A stretch of 64,000 bases of DNA from Roseburia sp. 499 (GCF_001940225.2 NZ_CP135164.1:868001-932000), one strand, 5' to 3'; counted from the stretch's first letter, positions 25,365 to 35,343 are shown. Made by a program: numbers and translations. The notes: a model not told the origin generated them from the letters alone.

Positions 25365-26144
25365 ATGATAACAAGTGCCAGTAATCAGCAGATGAAGCAT
25401 GTTATCCAGTTAAATAAGAAGGCAAAAACCCGCTATGAACAGCGGGTTTTTGTGGTAGAAGGAATAAAAATGTGCATGGAAGCACCAAAAGAAGATATAC
25501 AGGCAATGTATGTCTCTGAGACTTTTCTTAATGTGCCGGAGCATGGACAGAAATTGAAAAATTATTCCTATGAAGTGGTAGCGGATAATGTGTTTAAGAC
25601 AATCAGTGATACCCAGACACCTCAGGGAATTCTTGCGTTGGTGAAGATGCCGGAATACACCTTGGAGGACTTGCTGGGGAAGGATGGGAGAAGTTCTCAT
25701 TTGCTTATATTAGAAAGTATTCAAGACCCGGGAAATCTCGGAACCATGATTCGTACCGGGGAGGGAGCCGGAGTGACCGGAATTCTAATGAATAAGACAA
25801 CCGTAGATATATTTCATCCTAAAACGATTCGTTCTACCATGGGGTCACTTTACCGTGTGCCTTTTTATATAACAGATTCTTTAGAAGAAACACTGCAGGA
25901 ATTAAAAGAAAGGGATATTTCTTTGTATGCGGCGCATTTAAAGGGAACGATGTCCTATGATAAGCCGGATTATACAAAGCCATGTGGATTCTTAATAGGA
26001 AACGAAGGAAATGGATTGTCTGAGACAATCGCAGAATCTGCAGACGAATATATTCGAATTCCGATGGAAGGAAAAGTGGAGTCGTTGAATGCAGCAATTG
26101 CAGCAACACTGCTTATGTATGAAGTGAATCGCCAAAGGCGGTAA
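25365..26144 (+). CDS. TrmH/SpoU-family RNA 2'-O-methyltransferase
   Basis: A 259-aa SPOUT methyltransferase that methylates the 2'-OH of a ribose in rRNA or tRNA with S-adenosylmethionine. An N-terminal substrate-binding domain (about 1-95) precedes the knotted SpoU domain with D-P-G-N-L-G-T-M-I-R-T near 125-135, L-I-G-N-E-G-N-G-L-S near 205-215 and V-E-S-L-N-A-A-I-A near 240. The target nucleotide cannot be told. It lies 14 bp after pfkA. Codons 20-29 form a perfect terminator-like hairpin, and its stop codon is the first base triplet of the large inverted repeat. Confidence 0.88.
   Translation: MITSASNQQMKHVIQLNKKAKTRYEQRVFVVEGIKMCMEAPKEDIQAMYVSETFLNVPEHGQKLKNYSYEVVADNVFKTISDTQTPQGILALVKMPEYTLEDLLGKDGRSSHLLILESIQDPGNLGTMIRTGEGAGVTGILMNKTTVDIFHPKTIRSTMGSLYRVPFYITDSLEETLQELKERDISLYAAHLKGTMSYDKPDYTKPCGFLIGNEGNGLSETIAESADEYIRIPMEGKVESLNAAIAATLLMYEVNRQRR
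25424..25451 (+). terminator. terminator hairpin embedded in the methyltransferase coding region
   Basis: AAAAACCCGCT (25424-25434), loop ATGAAC, AGCGGGTTTTT (25441-25451): an 11-bp perfect stem ending in U5. It sits 74 bp after the pfkA stop and about 60 bp into the methyltransferase gene. It may end most pfkA transcripts while letting some pass. Confidence 0.65.
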
Positions 26145-26711
26145 GATATAAAAATAATTATGGGAAGTTACGGACATTTTATGTTCTGATTTCCTTTCAG
26201 ATTTGACAAGGGAAAACCTAAAGCACTTTTGTGCATGTCTTATATTGTAGTTGGTGGAAATGTATTTTCCTAAGTTCGTTGTTTGAAGTTTTTCCCTCTT
26301 CTGCAAAGAACCTGATACAAAAAATCCGATTTTAATATGAACCCACACTTCTAGTTCTTCTATACAGCAGCAACAAGAATGTTCGATAAGGGTATGCCAA
26401 AAGAACTCGGACAGATACACATTCAAGACAATGTTTCTCTGTCCTCAAACATCTTTCTGGCATACCCATTCATTCTTTTATGCTGCTGTAAGAAGAACAC
26501 AAAGTGTTCAACATATTAAAATCGGATTTTTTGTATTCAGGTTCAGTTGCATGAAGGGAAAAACCGAGTTTCGAATTAGGGAAATTAATATCATTCCGCT
26601 AACTGCAATATTTAGACATGCTAAAAAGTGTGTCTGGTTTTGCCCTTGTCAAATCTGAAAGGAATCAGAAACAAAAAAGTTTCAACTTCCCATAATTATT
26701 TTTATATCTTA
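26142..26711. repeat. 570-bp long inverted repeat between convergent genes
   Basis: Two arms of about 280 bp face each other around position 26426. The outer 28 bases are identical on both sides, starting with TAAGATATAAAAATAATTA, and contain the stop codons of both flanking genes. Further identical blocks are 26193-26212 with 26643-26662 (20 bp) and 26315-26339 with 26512-26536 (25 bp). In between the arms differ by scattered substitutions but almost no net length change: block centres agree within two bases. No transposase is present. It may be a MITE-like element or two inverted copies of one sequence. Confidence 0.85.
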
Positions 26712-26969
26712 CTCCTCAATAACATGAATCTCTAAAAAGTCAAATTCTATTTCCTCTACAAAGTTATCTTGATAGAATCGTGCTTTATCATGGCGTTTGA
26801 ATTCAGCCACGGTGGAGTCCAGCCAGATAGGTTTGCTTAAGTCAAATTCATAGCAGGCCTGATCTAAGGCATGAAAGATTTTATGAGTTCTTGTATCGTC
26901 ACTGTAATCTGTGATAACAGTGTCTTTTAAAAGGCGATTATCCTTAAATATTTTAAACCAGATGCGCAT
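26709..26969 (-). CDS. conserved hypothetical protein, 86 aa
   Basis: A small soluble protein, M-R-I-W-F-K-I-F-K-D-N-R-L-L-K-D, with a mixed alpha/beta pattern and an acidic end (E-E-I-E-F-D-F-L-E-I-H-V-I-E-E). I recall it as a conserved uncharacterised clostridial type but cannot assign a function. The start at 26969 is supported by AGAGGA 6-7 nt upstream; a longer frame to 27074 would run into the intergenic promoter region. Its stop codon lies inside the long inverted repeat. It is divergent from glpK. Confidence 0.6.
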   Translation of the reverse strand: MRIWFKIFKDNRLLKDTVITDYSDDTRTHKIFHALDQACYEFDLSKPIWLDSTVAEFKRHDKARFYQDNFVEEIEFDFLEIHVIEE

Positions 26970-27097
26970 AATGGTGTCCTCTCTATTTGATATGTGTTGT
27001 GTTACAGCTACGAGTATATCAAATCCGTTGAGGAAATACAATGTCTTAAAATTGTATAATGACAAAGGGAACAAGGGAAGGTAAAATAGTAATATAA

Positions 27098-28618
<1,521 letters not shown>

Positions 28619-28620
28619 CT

Positions 28621-30057
28621 ATGTATGACGTAGTGATTATTGGGGCAGGAGTATCAGGAAGTGCATCAGCAAGAGAACTTTCCAGATATAATTTGAAGAT
28701 ATGCGTGGTAGAAAAGGAAGAAGATGTATGCTGTGGAACTTCTAAGGCAAACAGTGCTATTGTTCATGCCGGATTCGATGCGCCCAGTGGTTCACTTATG
28801 GCAAAGTTAAATGTAGAGGGAAATCAGATGATGGAGAATCTTTCCAAAGAACTGGATTTTCCTTTTAAGAAAATTGGGGCTTTAGTTGTCTGTCTGAATG
28901 AGGAAGAAATGCCGAGATTACAGGCACTTTATGAAAGAGGAGTGAAGAACGGGGTAAAAGATCTAAGAATAATTGCCGGGGAAGAATTGGTAAGAATGGA
29001 AACCAATATTGCAGAGGAAGCAGTGGCGGCATTGTATGCACCAACCAGCGGAATTGTATGTCCATTTGGTATGAATATTGCATATGCAGAAAATGCGGCA
29101 GATAATGGGGTAGAGTTTCAGTTTGATACTGAGGTAAAAGGTTTTGAAAAGAATGGTGAAAACTGGATAGTAAAGACAAGCCGGGGAGATTTTGAGACGA
29201 GATATATTGTAAATGCCGCAGGCGTTTATGCGGATGTTTTTCATAACATGGTAAGTGATAAGAAGATTCATATTACACCGAGACGTGGTGATTATTGCCT
29301 GTTAGACCGTTCCACAGAAGGATTTGTAAATCATACCATTTTTCAACTTCCGGGTAAGTTTGGAAAAGGGGTATTGGTAACGCCCACAGTACATGGAAAT
29401 ACTCTGGTAGGGCCAACTGCTATTGATGTTGGAGATAAAGAAGGAACCAATACTACGCAGGCAGGACTGGATGCATTAATTAGTAAAGCAGGAAAGACAG
29501 TAAAAGGCTTACCTATTCGACAGGTCATTACTTCATTTGCTGGCTTACGCGCTCATGAGGAAGGGCATGAGTTTATAATCGGAGAAGTGGAAGGAGCAAA
29601 GGGATTCATTGATTGCGCAGGAATTGAGTCGCCGGGGCTGACCAGTGCGCCGGCAATCGGTAAAATGGTAGCTGATATTATTCGAGATTTAAGTCATGCA
29701 GAACAAAAGTCTGATTTTAAAGGAAACAGAAAAGGAATCTTAGACCCTAAGATGTTAAGTAAAGAGGAAAGAAATGCATTGATTCAGGAAAAGCCGGAAT
29801 ACGGAAATGTTATCTGCCGTTGTGAGATGATTACAGAGGGAGAAATCCTGGATGCAATTCATCGCCCATTAGGTGCAAAATCTCTGGACGGAGTAAAAAG
29901 GAGAACCAGAGCAGGAATGGGACGCTGCCAGTCAGGTTTTTGTTCGCCAAGAACCATAGAGATTCTGGCAAGGGAACTTGGGGTAGAAGCATCGGAGATT
30001 ACAAAGTCAGGCGGCAATTCTAAAATTATTGTAGGCGTCAATAAGGATAGGATATAG
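28621..30057 (+). CDS. FAD-dependent glycerol-3-phosphate dehydrogenase-like protein (GlpA type)
   Basis: A 478-aa flavoprotein. The FAD dinucleotide fold G-A-G-V-S-G-S-A-S-A-R-E is at about 9-20, followed by a DAO-type oxidase body. The C-terminal 100 residues are a BFD-like domain with C-R-C-E-M near 404 and G-R-C-Q-S-G-F-C near 435-442, four cysteines fit for a 2Fe-2S cluster. This layout matches GlpA of anaerobic glycerol-3-phosphate dehydrogenase. Position after glpK and before a second flavoprotein and DUF1667 supports oxidation of glycerol 3-phosphate to dihydroxyacetone phosphate. ATG 28621 has AAAGGAGGAG upstream. Confidence 0.85.
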   Translation: MYDVVIIGAGVSGSASARELSRYNLKICVVEKEEDVCCGTSKANSAIVHAGFDAPSGSLMAKLNVEGNQMMENLSKELDFPFKKIGALVVCLNEEEMPRLQALYERGVKNGVKDLRIIAGEELVRMETNIAEEAVAALYAPTSGIVCPFGMNIAYAENAADNGVEFQFDTEVKGFEKNGENWIVKTSRGDFETRYIVNAAGVYADVFHNMVSDKKIHITPRRGDYCLLDRSTEGFVNHTIFQLPGKFGKGVLVTPTVHGNTLVGPTAIDVGDKEGTNTTQAGLDALISKAGKTVKGLPIRQVITSFAGLRAHEEGHEFIIGEVEGAKGFIDCAGIESPGLTSAPAIGKMVADIIRDLSHAEQKSDFKGNRKGILDPKMLSKEERNALIQEKPEYGNVICRCEMITEGEILDAIHRPLGAKSLDGVKRRTRAGMGRCQSGFCSPRTIEILARELGVEASEITKSGGNSKIIVGVNKDRI

Positions 30058-30081
30058 TCAGAAAGCCAGGAGGAGAAGCGT

Positions 30082-31344
30082 ATGTTAAACTATGATATTG
30101 TAATTATAGGCGGTGGCCCGGCAGGACTTGCAGCAGCCATATCGGCAAAAAAGCATGGGGTAGAGCATATTTTAGTATTGGAACGCGATAAGGAACTGGG
30201 AGGAATTTTAAATCAATGTATTCATAATGGGTTTGGCTTACATACGTTTCAAGAAGAACTCACAGGACCGGAATATGCGGGAAGATTTATGGAACAATTA
30301 GTGGAGGAAAAGATTGAATACAAATTAAATACCATGGTATTGGGGATTACGAAAAATAAAATTGTAACTGCCATGAACAGGGAAGAAGGAATGATTGAGA
30401 TTCAGGCAAAGGCGGTAATTTTAGCAATGGGTTGCCGAGAACGTTCCAGAGGAGCATTGAATATCCCGGGTCACCGTCCGGCTGGAATTTATTCTGCAGG
30501 AACAGCTCAGCGTCTGGTGAATATGGAAGGATATATGCCGGGACGAGAGGTGGTGATCTTAGGTTCAGGGGATATTGGGCTTATTATGGCAAGACGAATG
30601 ACCTTGGAAGGAGCTAAGGTAAAGGTAGTTGCAGAATTATTGCCTTACTCTGGTGGATTAAAAAGAAATATTGTACAGTGTTTGGATGATTTCGGAATCC
30701 CTTTGAAATTAAGTCATACGGTAGTGGATATTGATGGAAAGGAAAGAGTGAAGGGAATTACTCTGGCACAGGTAGATGAAAATAGACGCCCTATTCCTGG
30801 AACAGAAGAGTATTACCCTTGTGATACATTACTATTGTCTTGCGGTTTGATTCCGGAAAATGAACTTTCCAGAGAACTGGGAGTAGAGATAAGTCCGGTA
30901 ACTTCAGGTCCTTTGGTGAACGAATGTTTAGAAACAAATATAGAGGGAGTATTTGCCTGTGGAAATGTACTTCATGTACATGATTTGGTGGACTTTGTTT
31001 CGCAAGAAGCGGATGCAGCAGGAAAACATGCAGCAGAATATGTCCTGCATGGAAAGAGAATAAGTGGAAGTGATATTCCAATTACTGTAACGGAAGGGGT
31101 ACGCTATACCGTTCCAAAGACAATTAATCCTACGCGAATGGATGAAAAGCATACGGTGCGTTTTCGAGTAGGGGACGTATATAAAAACTGTTATATTTCC
31201 GTATATCTGGATGAGGAACGTATTATTCATAAGAAACGTCCGGTTGTAGCACCGGGAGAGATGGAAGAGGTAGTACTGTCAAAGGAACAGCTTATGGCTT
31301 ACACGGAACTTTCGCAGATTACGGTAAAAATAGAGGAGGCATAG
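30082..31344 (+). CDS. FAD/NAD(P)-dependent oxidoreductase of the glycerol operon
   Basis: A 420-aa pyridine nucleotide-disulfide-type flavoprotein. FAD site G-G-G-P-A-G-L-A-A-A near 8-17, a central M-G-C-R-E-R-S-R-G motif, NAD site L-G-S-G-D-I-G-L-I near 160-168 and the second FAD motif G-V-F-A-C-G-N-V-L-H-V-H-D near 295-307. The protein lacks the redox CxxC at the FAD isoalloxazine, as in subunits that pass electrons to partners. Such proteins accompany GlpA-like and DUF1667 proteins in clostridia and may fill the electron-transfer role of GlpB. An AGGAGGAG site precedes the ATG. Confidence 0.82.
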   Translation: MLNYDIVIIGGGPAGLAAAISAKKHGVEHILVLERDKELGGILNQCIHNGFGLHTFQEELTGPEYAGRFMEQLVEEKIEYKLNTMVLGITKNKIVTAMNREEGMIEIQAKAVILAMGCRERSRGALNIPGHRPAGIYSAGTAQRLVNMEGYMPGREVVILGSGDIGLIMARRMTLEGAKVKVVAELLPYSGGLKRNIVQCLDDFGIPLKLSHTVVDIDGKERVKGITLAQVDENRRPIPGTEEYYPCDTLLLSCGLIPENELSRELGVEISPVTSGPLVNECLETNIEGVFACGNVLHVHDLVDFVSQEADAAGKHAAEYVLHGKRISGSDIPITVTEGVRYTVPKTINPTRMDEKHTVRFRVGDVYKNCYISVYLDEERIIHKKRPVVAPGEMEEVVLSKEQLMAYTELSQITVKIEEA

Positions 31345-31348
31345 AAGT

Positions 31349-31717
31349 ATGGAAAAAAGAGAGTTAATTTGTATCGGTTGTCCTATGGGCTGTCCTCTTA
31401 GTGTAGAACTTGATCAGGGAGAGGTAGTTAGTGTAAGGGGAAATACCTGCAAACGTGGCGAGATTTATGCGAGAAAGGAAGTAACGAATCCAACCAGAAT
31501 CGTAACAAGTACGGTAGTGGTAGAAGGAGGAAAATTGGCTGCTGTTTCAGTAAAAACCAGAGAAGACATTCCAAAGGAAAAGATTTTCGAGTGTATGAAA
31601 GCGTTAAAAGGAGTGAAGGTGCAGGCTCCGGTTCATATGGGGGATGTTATTGTGAAAAATGTGGCAGATACAGGAGTAGATGTAATAGCCACGAAAAGTG
31701 TAGGTAGTCTATCTTAA
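31349..31717 (+). CDS. DUF1667-family protein of the glycerol operon
   Basis: A 122-aa protein with an N-terminal C-I-G-C-P-M-G-C (C9, C12, C16) and a later C33, a metal or iron-sulfur site. The rest matches the DUF1667 pattern (V-T-N-P-T-R-I-V-T-S-T-V-V, then I-P-K-E-K-I-F-E-C-M). These proteins are regularly last in glpK-glpA-type operons and likely act as a small electron carrier or assembly factor; no activity is proven. It starts 5 bp after the preceding gene with GGAGG inside that gene's end. Confidence 0.82.
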   Translation: MEKRELICIGCPMGCPLSVELDQGEVVSVRGNTCKRGEIYARKEVTNPTRIVTSTVVVEGGKLAAVSVKTREDIPKEKIFECMKALKGVKVQAPVHMGDVIVKNVADTGVDVIATKSVGSLS

Positions 31718-31746
31718 ATTTTATATAACTTCACATGCAAATCACC

Positions 31747-31785
31747 AATATCCCTCTCTTGCATATAGTAGGGTAGGGGGATATT
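31747..31785 (+). promoter_or_regulatory. hairpin covering the ylmC-like ribosome site
   Basis: AATATCCC (31747-31754) pairs with GGGATATT (31778-31785). The 3' arm contains the AGGGGG ribosome site and abuts the ATG at 31786, so it could limit translation initiation. Confidence 0.4.
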
Positions 31786-32034
31786 ATGCGTATATGTGAA
31801 TTAAGAGAAAAAGAAGTCATTAATATTTGTAATTGTGAGTGTCTGGGATTTGTGGTAGATGTTGAAATTGATGAATGTACCGGGTGCGTTCGGGCAATTA
31901 TTATCCCACGTTGCGGGAAATTGTGGGGGTTCATGGGAAAGAATAATGACTTGGTAATTCCGTGGAAACAGGTTGTCAAGATCGGACCGGATATTATATT
32001 GGTGGAATTGCCGGAAACAAAGCCTTCTAAGTAA
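31786..32034 (+). CDS. YlmC/YmxH family protein
   Basis: An 82-aa PRC-barrel-like protein of the YlmC/YmxH family, often linked with sporulation in Firmicutes. M-R-I-C-E-L-R-E-K-E-V-I-N at the start, the centre C-L-G-F-V-V-D-V-E-I-D and the end W-K-Q-V-V-K-I-G-P-D-I-I-L-V are typical. Several cysteines (C5, C17, C19, C31, C34) are present. It lies between the glycerol operon and nrdR with no promoter seen other than read-through. The molecular role is unknown. Confidence 0.85.
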   Translation: MRICELREKEVINICNCECLGFVVDVEIDECTGCVRAIIIPRCGKLWGFMGKNNDLVIPWKQVVKIGPDIILVELPETKPSK

Positions 32035-32042
32035 AAAATTGA

Positions 32043-32071
32043 TTGACAATATTTGGGAAGAAAGCTATACT
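32043..32071 (+). promoter_or_regulatory. promoter of nrdR
   Basis: TTGACA (32043-32048), a 17-bp spacer and TATACT (32066-32071): a near-consensus sigma-A promoter 34 bp before the ATG. Confidence 0.8.
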
Positions 32072-32105
32072 TATACCAAATATGTGAACGTAGGAGGAAA
32101 GCCCG

Positions 32106-32558
32106 ATGAAGTGTCCGTTTTGCAGCAGTGATAATACAAGAGTAATTGATTCCAGACCAGCGGATGATAATAGTTCCATCCGAAGAAGACGTTTGTGTGA
32201 TGATTGTGGAAAGCGATTTACTACCTATGAGAAAGTAGAGACAATTCCACTGATTGTTATCAAGAAAGACAATAACAGAGAACAGTATGACCGTGCGAAG
32301 ATAGAAGCAGGAGTATTGCGGGCATGTCATAAGAGACCGGTATCTGCAAATCAGATTAATAAGCTGGTAGATGAGGTAGAAGTAGAGATTTTCAACAGGG
32401 AAGAGAAGGAACTATCCAGTTCCCAGATTGGTGAAATTGTAATGAATAAGCTAGAAAGTTTAGATCCGGTGGCTTATGTAAGATTTGCATCTGTATATCG
32501 GGAATTTAAGGATGTCAATACTTTTATGAACGAATTAAAGAAGATTTTGGATAAATAG
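32106..32558 (+). CDS. nrdR: transcriptional repressor NrdR
   Basis: A 150-aa repressor of ribonucleotide reductase genes that senses ATP/dATP. The zinc ribbon has C3, C6, C31 and C34 with the conserved R-V-I-D-S-R and R-R-R-R-L-C-D-D-C-G between. The ATP-cone runs from about 49 to 139 (V-I-K-K-D ... V-A-Y-V-R-F-A-S-V-Y-R-E-F). Length is standard. AGGAGG lies just upstream. The gene has its own promoter and terminator. Confidence 0.97.
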   Translation: MKCPFCSSDNTRVIDSRPADDNSSIRRRRLCDDCGKRFTTYEKVETIPLIVIKKDNNREQYDRAKIEAGVLRACHKRPVSANQINKLVDEVEVEIFNREEKELSSSQIGEIVMNKLESLDPVAYVRFASVYREFKDVNTFMNELKKILDK

Positions 32559-32562
32559 GTAG

Positions 32563-32592
32563 AAGAGTCCGGTGATGAGGACTCTTTTTTTC
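32563..32592 (+). terminator. nrdR terminator
   Basis: AAGAGTCC/GGACTCTT stem (32563-32570 and 32579-32586) followed by TTTTTTCTT. Confidence 0.9.
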
Positions 32593-32656
32593 TTGCACAA
32601 ATACCAATGGGGTGTTATACTTGCAAAGGACAAAAAACAAAGTACAGGAGAGATGT

Positions 32657-33163
32657 ATGCTTAAGAGATTTTATCCGGGAGAATATTTGGAATCTGCCTA
32701 TGGAATTGATTTTGAAAAACTGTACGAGGAAGGCTACCGTGGTATTATCTTTGATATTGACAATACGTTAGTTCCTCATGGAGCTCCGGCAGATGAGCGG
32801 GCGAAGAAATTGTTTACAGCATTAAAGAAACTGGGATATCAGTGTTGCTTGTTGTCTAATAACAAGGAGCCGCGTGTAAAAATGTTCAATGATGAAGTGC
32901 AGGTAAATTATATTTTTAAAGCCGGAAAACCTAAGGTTGGAGGTTATCAGCGTGCAATGGAACTGATGGGAACCAATCGAGAGAACACCCTGTTTGTGGG
33001 AGACCAGATTTTTACTGATGTATATGGTGCGAATCGGGCAGGAATCCGTACGATTCTGACAAAGCCTATACATCCGAAGGAAGAAATACAGATTGTTCTG
33101 AAACGTTATCTGGAAAAGATTGTACTGTTCTTTTATAAAAAGAGTCAGAAAAAGCAGAAGTAG
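32657..33163 (+). CDS. YqeG-family HAD phosphatase
   Basis: A 168-aa HAD IIIA-type phosphatase. Motif I is F-D-I-D-N-T-L at about 31-37, motif II L-L-S-N-N near 64-68, motif III lysine in A-G-K-P near 88-91 and motif IV G-D-Q-I-F-T-D near 115-121. It resembles YqeG of Bacillus, a likely phosphatidylglycerophosphate or sugar-phosphate phosphatase; the substrate is not fixed. ATG 32657 has AGGAG 7-8 nt upstream, so the earlier ATG 32612 is unlikely. rpiB follows 13 bp later. Confidence 0.88.
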   Translation: MLKRFYPGEYLESAYGIDFEKLYEEGYRGIIFDIDNTLVPHGAPADERAKKLFTALKKLGYQCCLLSNNKEPRVKMFNDEVQVNYIFKAGKPKVGGYQRAMELMGTNRENTLFVGDQIFTDVYGANRAGIRTILTKPIHPKEEIQIVLKRYLEKIVLFFYKKSQKKQK

Positions 33164-33176
33164 AAAGGGATTGAAA

Positions 33177-33626
33177 ATGAAGATTGCAATAGGAAATGAT
33201 CATGCAGCTACTGAGTTGAAAATGGAGATTATGGAATATGTCAAGGGATTAGGACATGAAGTAATCAATTTTGGTACAGATGGACATGAGAGCTGTAATT
33301 ATCCGGAATTTGGTGAAAAAGTGGGACGTGCTGTAGTATCCGGTGAAGCAGATTGCGGCATTTTAATTTGTGGTACAGGAGTAGGTATCTCCATGGCTGC
33401 AAATAAGGTAAAGGGAGTACGTTGCGGTGTATGTTCAGATGTGACTACAGCTCATTTAATCAAGGAGCATAACAATGCCAATATTATTGCATTTGGTGCA
33501 AGAATTGTAGGAAGCGAATTGGCGAAAGATATTGTGAAATCTTATCTGGAAGCAGAATTTTTAGGTGGCAGACATCAGAATCGAATTGATATGATTAGCG
33601 AGATTGAGCAGAGAGAATGCCAGTAA
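33177..33626 (+). CDS. rpiB: ribose 5-phosphate isomerase B
   Basis: A 149-aa RpiB/LacAB isomerase that interconverts ribose 5-phosphate and ribulose 5-phosphate. I-G-N-D-H-A-A at 4-10 and the G-I-L-I-C-G-T-G-V-G-I-S-M-A-A-N-K loop with the catalytic Cys near residue 66 are present, as is A-H-L-I-K-E-H-N-N-A-N-I-I. ATG 33177 is supported by AAAGGGA 6 nt upstream and by the family start M-K-I-A-I-G-N-D-H. Close coupling with yqeG suggests an operon. Confidence 0.94.
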   Translation: MKIAIGNDHAATELKMEIMEYVKGLGHEVINFGTDGHESCNYPEFGEKVGRAVVSGEADCGILICGTGVGISMAANKVKGVRCGVCSDVTTAHLIKEHNNANIIAFGARIVGSELAKDIVKSYLEAEFLGGRHQNRIDMISEIEQRECQ

Positions 33627-33722
33627 TGAATAAAAAAAGGTTGAAATATATAGACATTTAGTATAAAATGGAAGAAACGTCGGGCGAAATGCGCCCATAA
33701 GTAGCTTAAGGAGGAAATTCGA

Positions 33723-34280
33723 ATGATTTCAGCAGGAGATTTTAGAAATGGTATTACGATAGAATTAGATAATAACATTTACCAGATTATTGAATTCCAG
33801 CATGTAAAACCAGGAAAAGGTGCAGCCTTTGTTAGAACTAAGTTAAAGAACATTAAAAGTGGCGGTGTAGTAGAAAAGACTTTCCGTCCTACTGAGAAAT
33901 GTCCACAGGCGCGTATTGATAGAGCAGACATGCAGTACTTATATTCTGATGGAGATTTATACCACTTTATGGACGTAGAGAGCTATGAGCAGATTGCTTT
34001 GGATGCAGATACCATCGGTGATGCATTGAAGTTCGTAAAAGAAAACGAAATGGTTAAAATGTGTTCTCATAACGGAAACGTATTTGCAGTAGAACCACCT
34101 CTGTTTGTAGAATTAACGATTACTGATACAGAGCCAGGATTCAAGGGTGATACAGCTACTGGTGCAACAAAGCCGGCTGTTGTAGAAACTGGAGCAACTG
34201 TATATGTACCATTATTCGTAGAGCAGGATGATGTAATTAAGATTGATACCAGAACAGGTGAATATCTGTCCAGAGTTTAG
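33723..34280 (+). CDS. efp: elongation factor P
   Basis: A 185-aa translation factor that relieves ribosome stalling at polyproline. Three beta-barrel domains fill the length. The conserved loop K-P-G-K-G-A-A has Lys at residue 32, the usual site for modification in other bacteria; the modifying enzyme is not in this window. Strong AGGAGG upstream. TTGAAA at 33641 and TATAAA at 33662 form a poorly spaced (15-bp) candidate promoter. A terminator follows. Confidence 0.97.
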   Translation: MISAGDFRNGITIELDNNIYQIIEFQHVKPGKGAAFVRTKLKNIKSGGVVEKTFRPTEKCPQARIDRADMQYLYSDGDLYHFMDVESYEQIALDADTIGDALKFVKENEMVKMCSHNGNVFAVEPPLFVELTITDTEPGFKGDTATGATKPAVVETGATVYVPLFVEQDDVIKIDTRTGEYLSRV

Positions 34281-34334
34281 GGGCCGTTGTAATACCTACG
34301 TTGGTAGTCAAGAGAAATAATTAAGATTGTAAAG

Positions 34335-34372
34335 AAAAAAATTCCAGAGAATAAAAACTCTGGAATTTTTTT
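34335..34372. terminator. efp terminator, probably bidirectional
   Basis: AAAAAATTCCAGAG / CTCTGGAATTTTTTT stem-loop with A-run and T-run on either side. It separates efp from the convergent araC-type gene. Confidence 0.88.
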
Positions 34373-34403
34373 ATCATAGATTAAAGTAAAATGTCATGTC
34401 TGA

Positions 34404-35297
34404 TTAGCGCTTTTCTGACATTGCCTTAATAGACAATGCATATTCTGAAGGACTCATGCCAGTGATTTTTTTAAACTGTCTGGAGAAGTAGTGGATAGAG
34501 GTATATCCTAACGTATCAGCAATTTGCGTAAAGTTCATATTTTGTTCGCGAATCAGTTCCTTGGCACGGGTGATTTTCATATGAGAAAAATAGTCTATAA
34601 TACCGCAGTCGCATTTGGCGCGAAATAGTTTTTGCAACTGGGAGCGCCCTAGCAGATTATCATGGCAAATTTGTTCAATCGTCAGTGATTCGGAAATGTG
34701 GGCATTCATATAAGACAGGATGTGGGAAAAAGTTTCCTCATCCTGTTTTAATTTTACTGATTTTGTGAGAATATTTCCGGTATTTGCAGAAGTTCCTCGG
34801 CGGTAAAGAGAAATCAAAAATTGCTCTAAGGACGATTGAATCATCTGTTCCGTTCCGGGGATTGGTTCCGGATTCTTTTCTAAACCACGAGTGTATGGAT
34901 TGTCCAGAGGAGTAACAAAAGCATGAGAGGCTTCTGCAATAACTGTTGCAAGCAAATTGCGTTCGCGTTCACCAAGTGAACAGATTCTATCTTCAAAGAA
35001 ATCCATAGCAGGAGAATGGCATACAAAGGAGACAACCACTAGGTTCGGAGCGGTGATGCCGTTTGTGGTGACAGAATGAAACTGGTTAGGCTTATGAAAG
35101 ATAATATCGCCTTTTTTTAACTGGTAGGTATTATCATCTGCGGTAACCGTAACTTCACCCTTGTCTACACACAGAAATTCCCAAAAGTCATGGGATTCTC
35201 CATCAAAGGAAAAATCAGCGCCATATTCAAAATAATGTATCGTAATAATTTGTGGAATGTCAAAAAGCTTGGTAAGGGAATATTTATAAAAATCCAT
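34404..35297 (-). CDS. AraC-family transcriptional regulator with cupin domain
   Basis: A 297-aa regulator. The N-terminal cupin sensor (about 15-110) shows H-D-F-W-E-F-L-C-V-D-K-G and K-K-G-D-I-I-F-H-K-P-N-Q-F-H. The C-terminal AraC double helix-turn-helix (about 185-285) ends with T-L-G-Y-T-S-I-H-Y-F-S-R-Q-F-K-K-I-T-G-M. The ligand is likely a sugar. It is divergent from the nucleotidyltransferase-kinase pair, and two direct repeats in the gap (35344-35375) are good candidates for its binding sites. Confidence 0.92.
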   Translation of the reverse strand: MDFYKYSLTKLFDIPQIITIHYFEYGADFSFDGESHDFWEFLCVDKGEVTVTADDNTYQLKKGDIIFHKPNQFHSVTTNGITAPNLVVVSFVCHSPAMDFFEDRICSLGERERNLLATVIAEASHAFVTPLDNPYTRGLEKNPEPIPGTEQMIQSSLEQFLISLYRRGTSANTGNILTKSVKLKQDEETFSHILSYMNAHISESLTIEQICHDNLLGRSQLQKLFRAKCDCGIIDYFSHMKITRAKELIREQNMNFTQIADTLGYTSIHYFSRQFKKITGMSPSEYALSIKAMSEKR

Positions 35298-35343
35298 AGC
35301 GCCTCCTTTAGGTTAAAAAATTGATAACTCTATTTTAACATAT

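Noticed and set aside
25992..26658. Two outward-reading ORFs in the arms of the long inverted repeat (minus from 26426, plus 26431-26658), both encoding a piece with HIKIGFFV
   Set aside because: The shared peptide follows from the DNA-level inverted repeat. Neither ORF has a ribosome site, and the left one runs far into the methyltransferase gene on the opposite strand.
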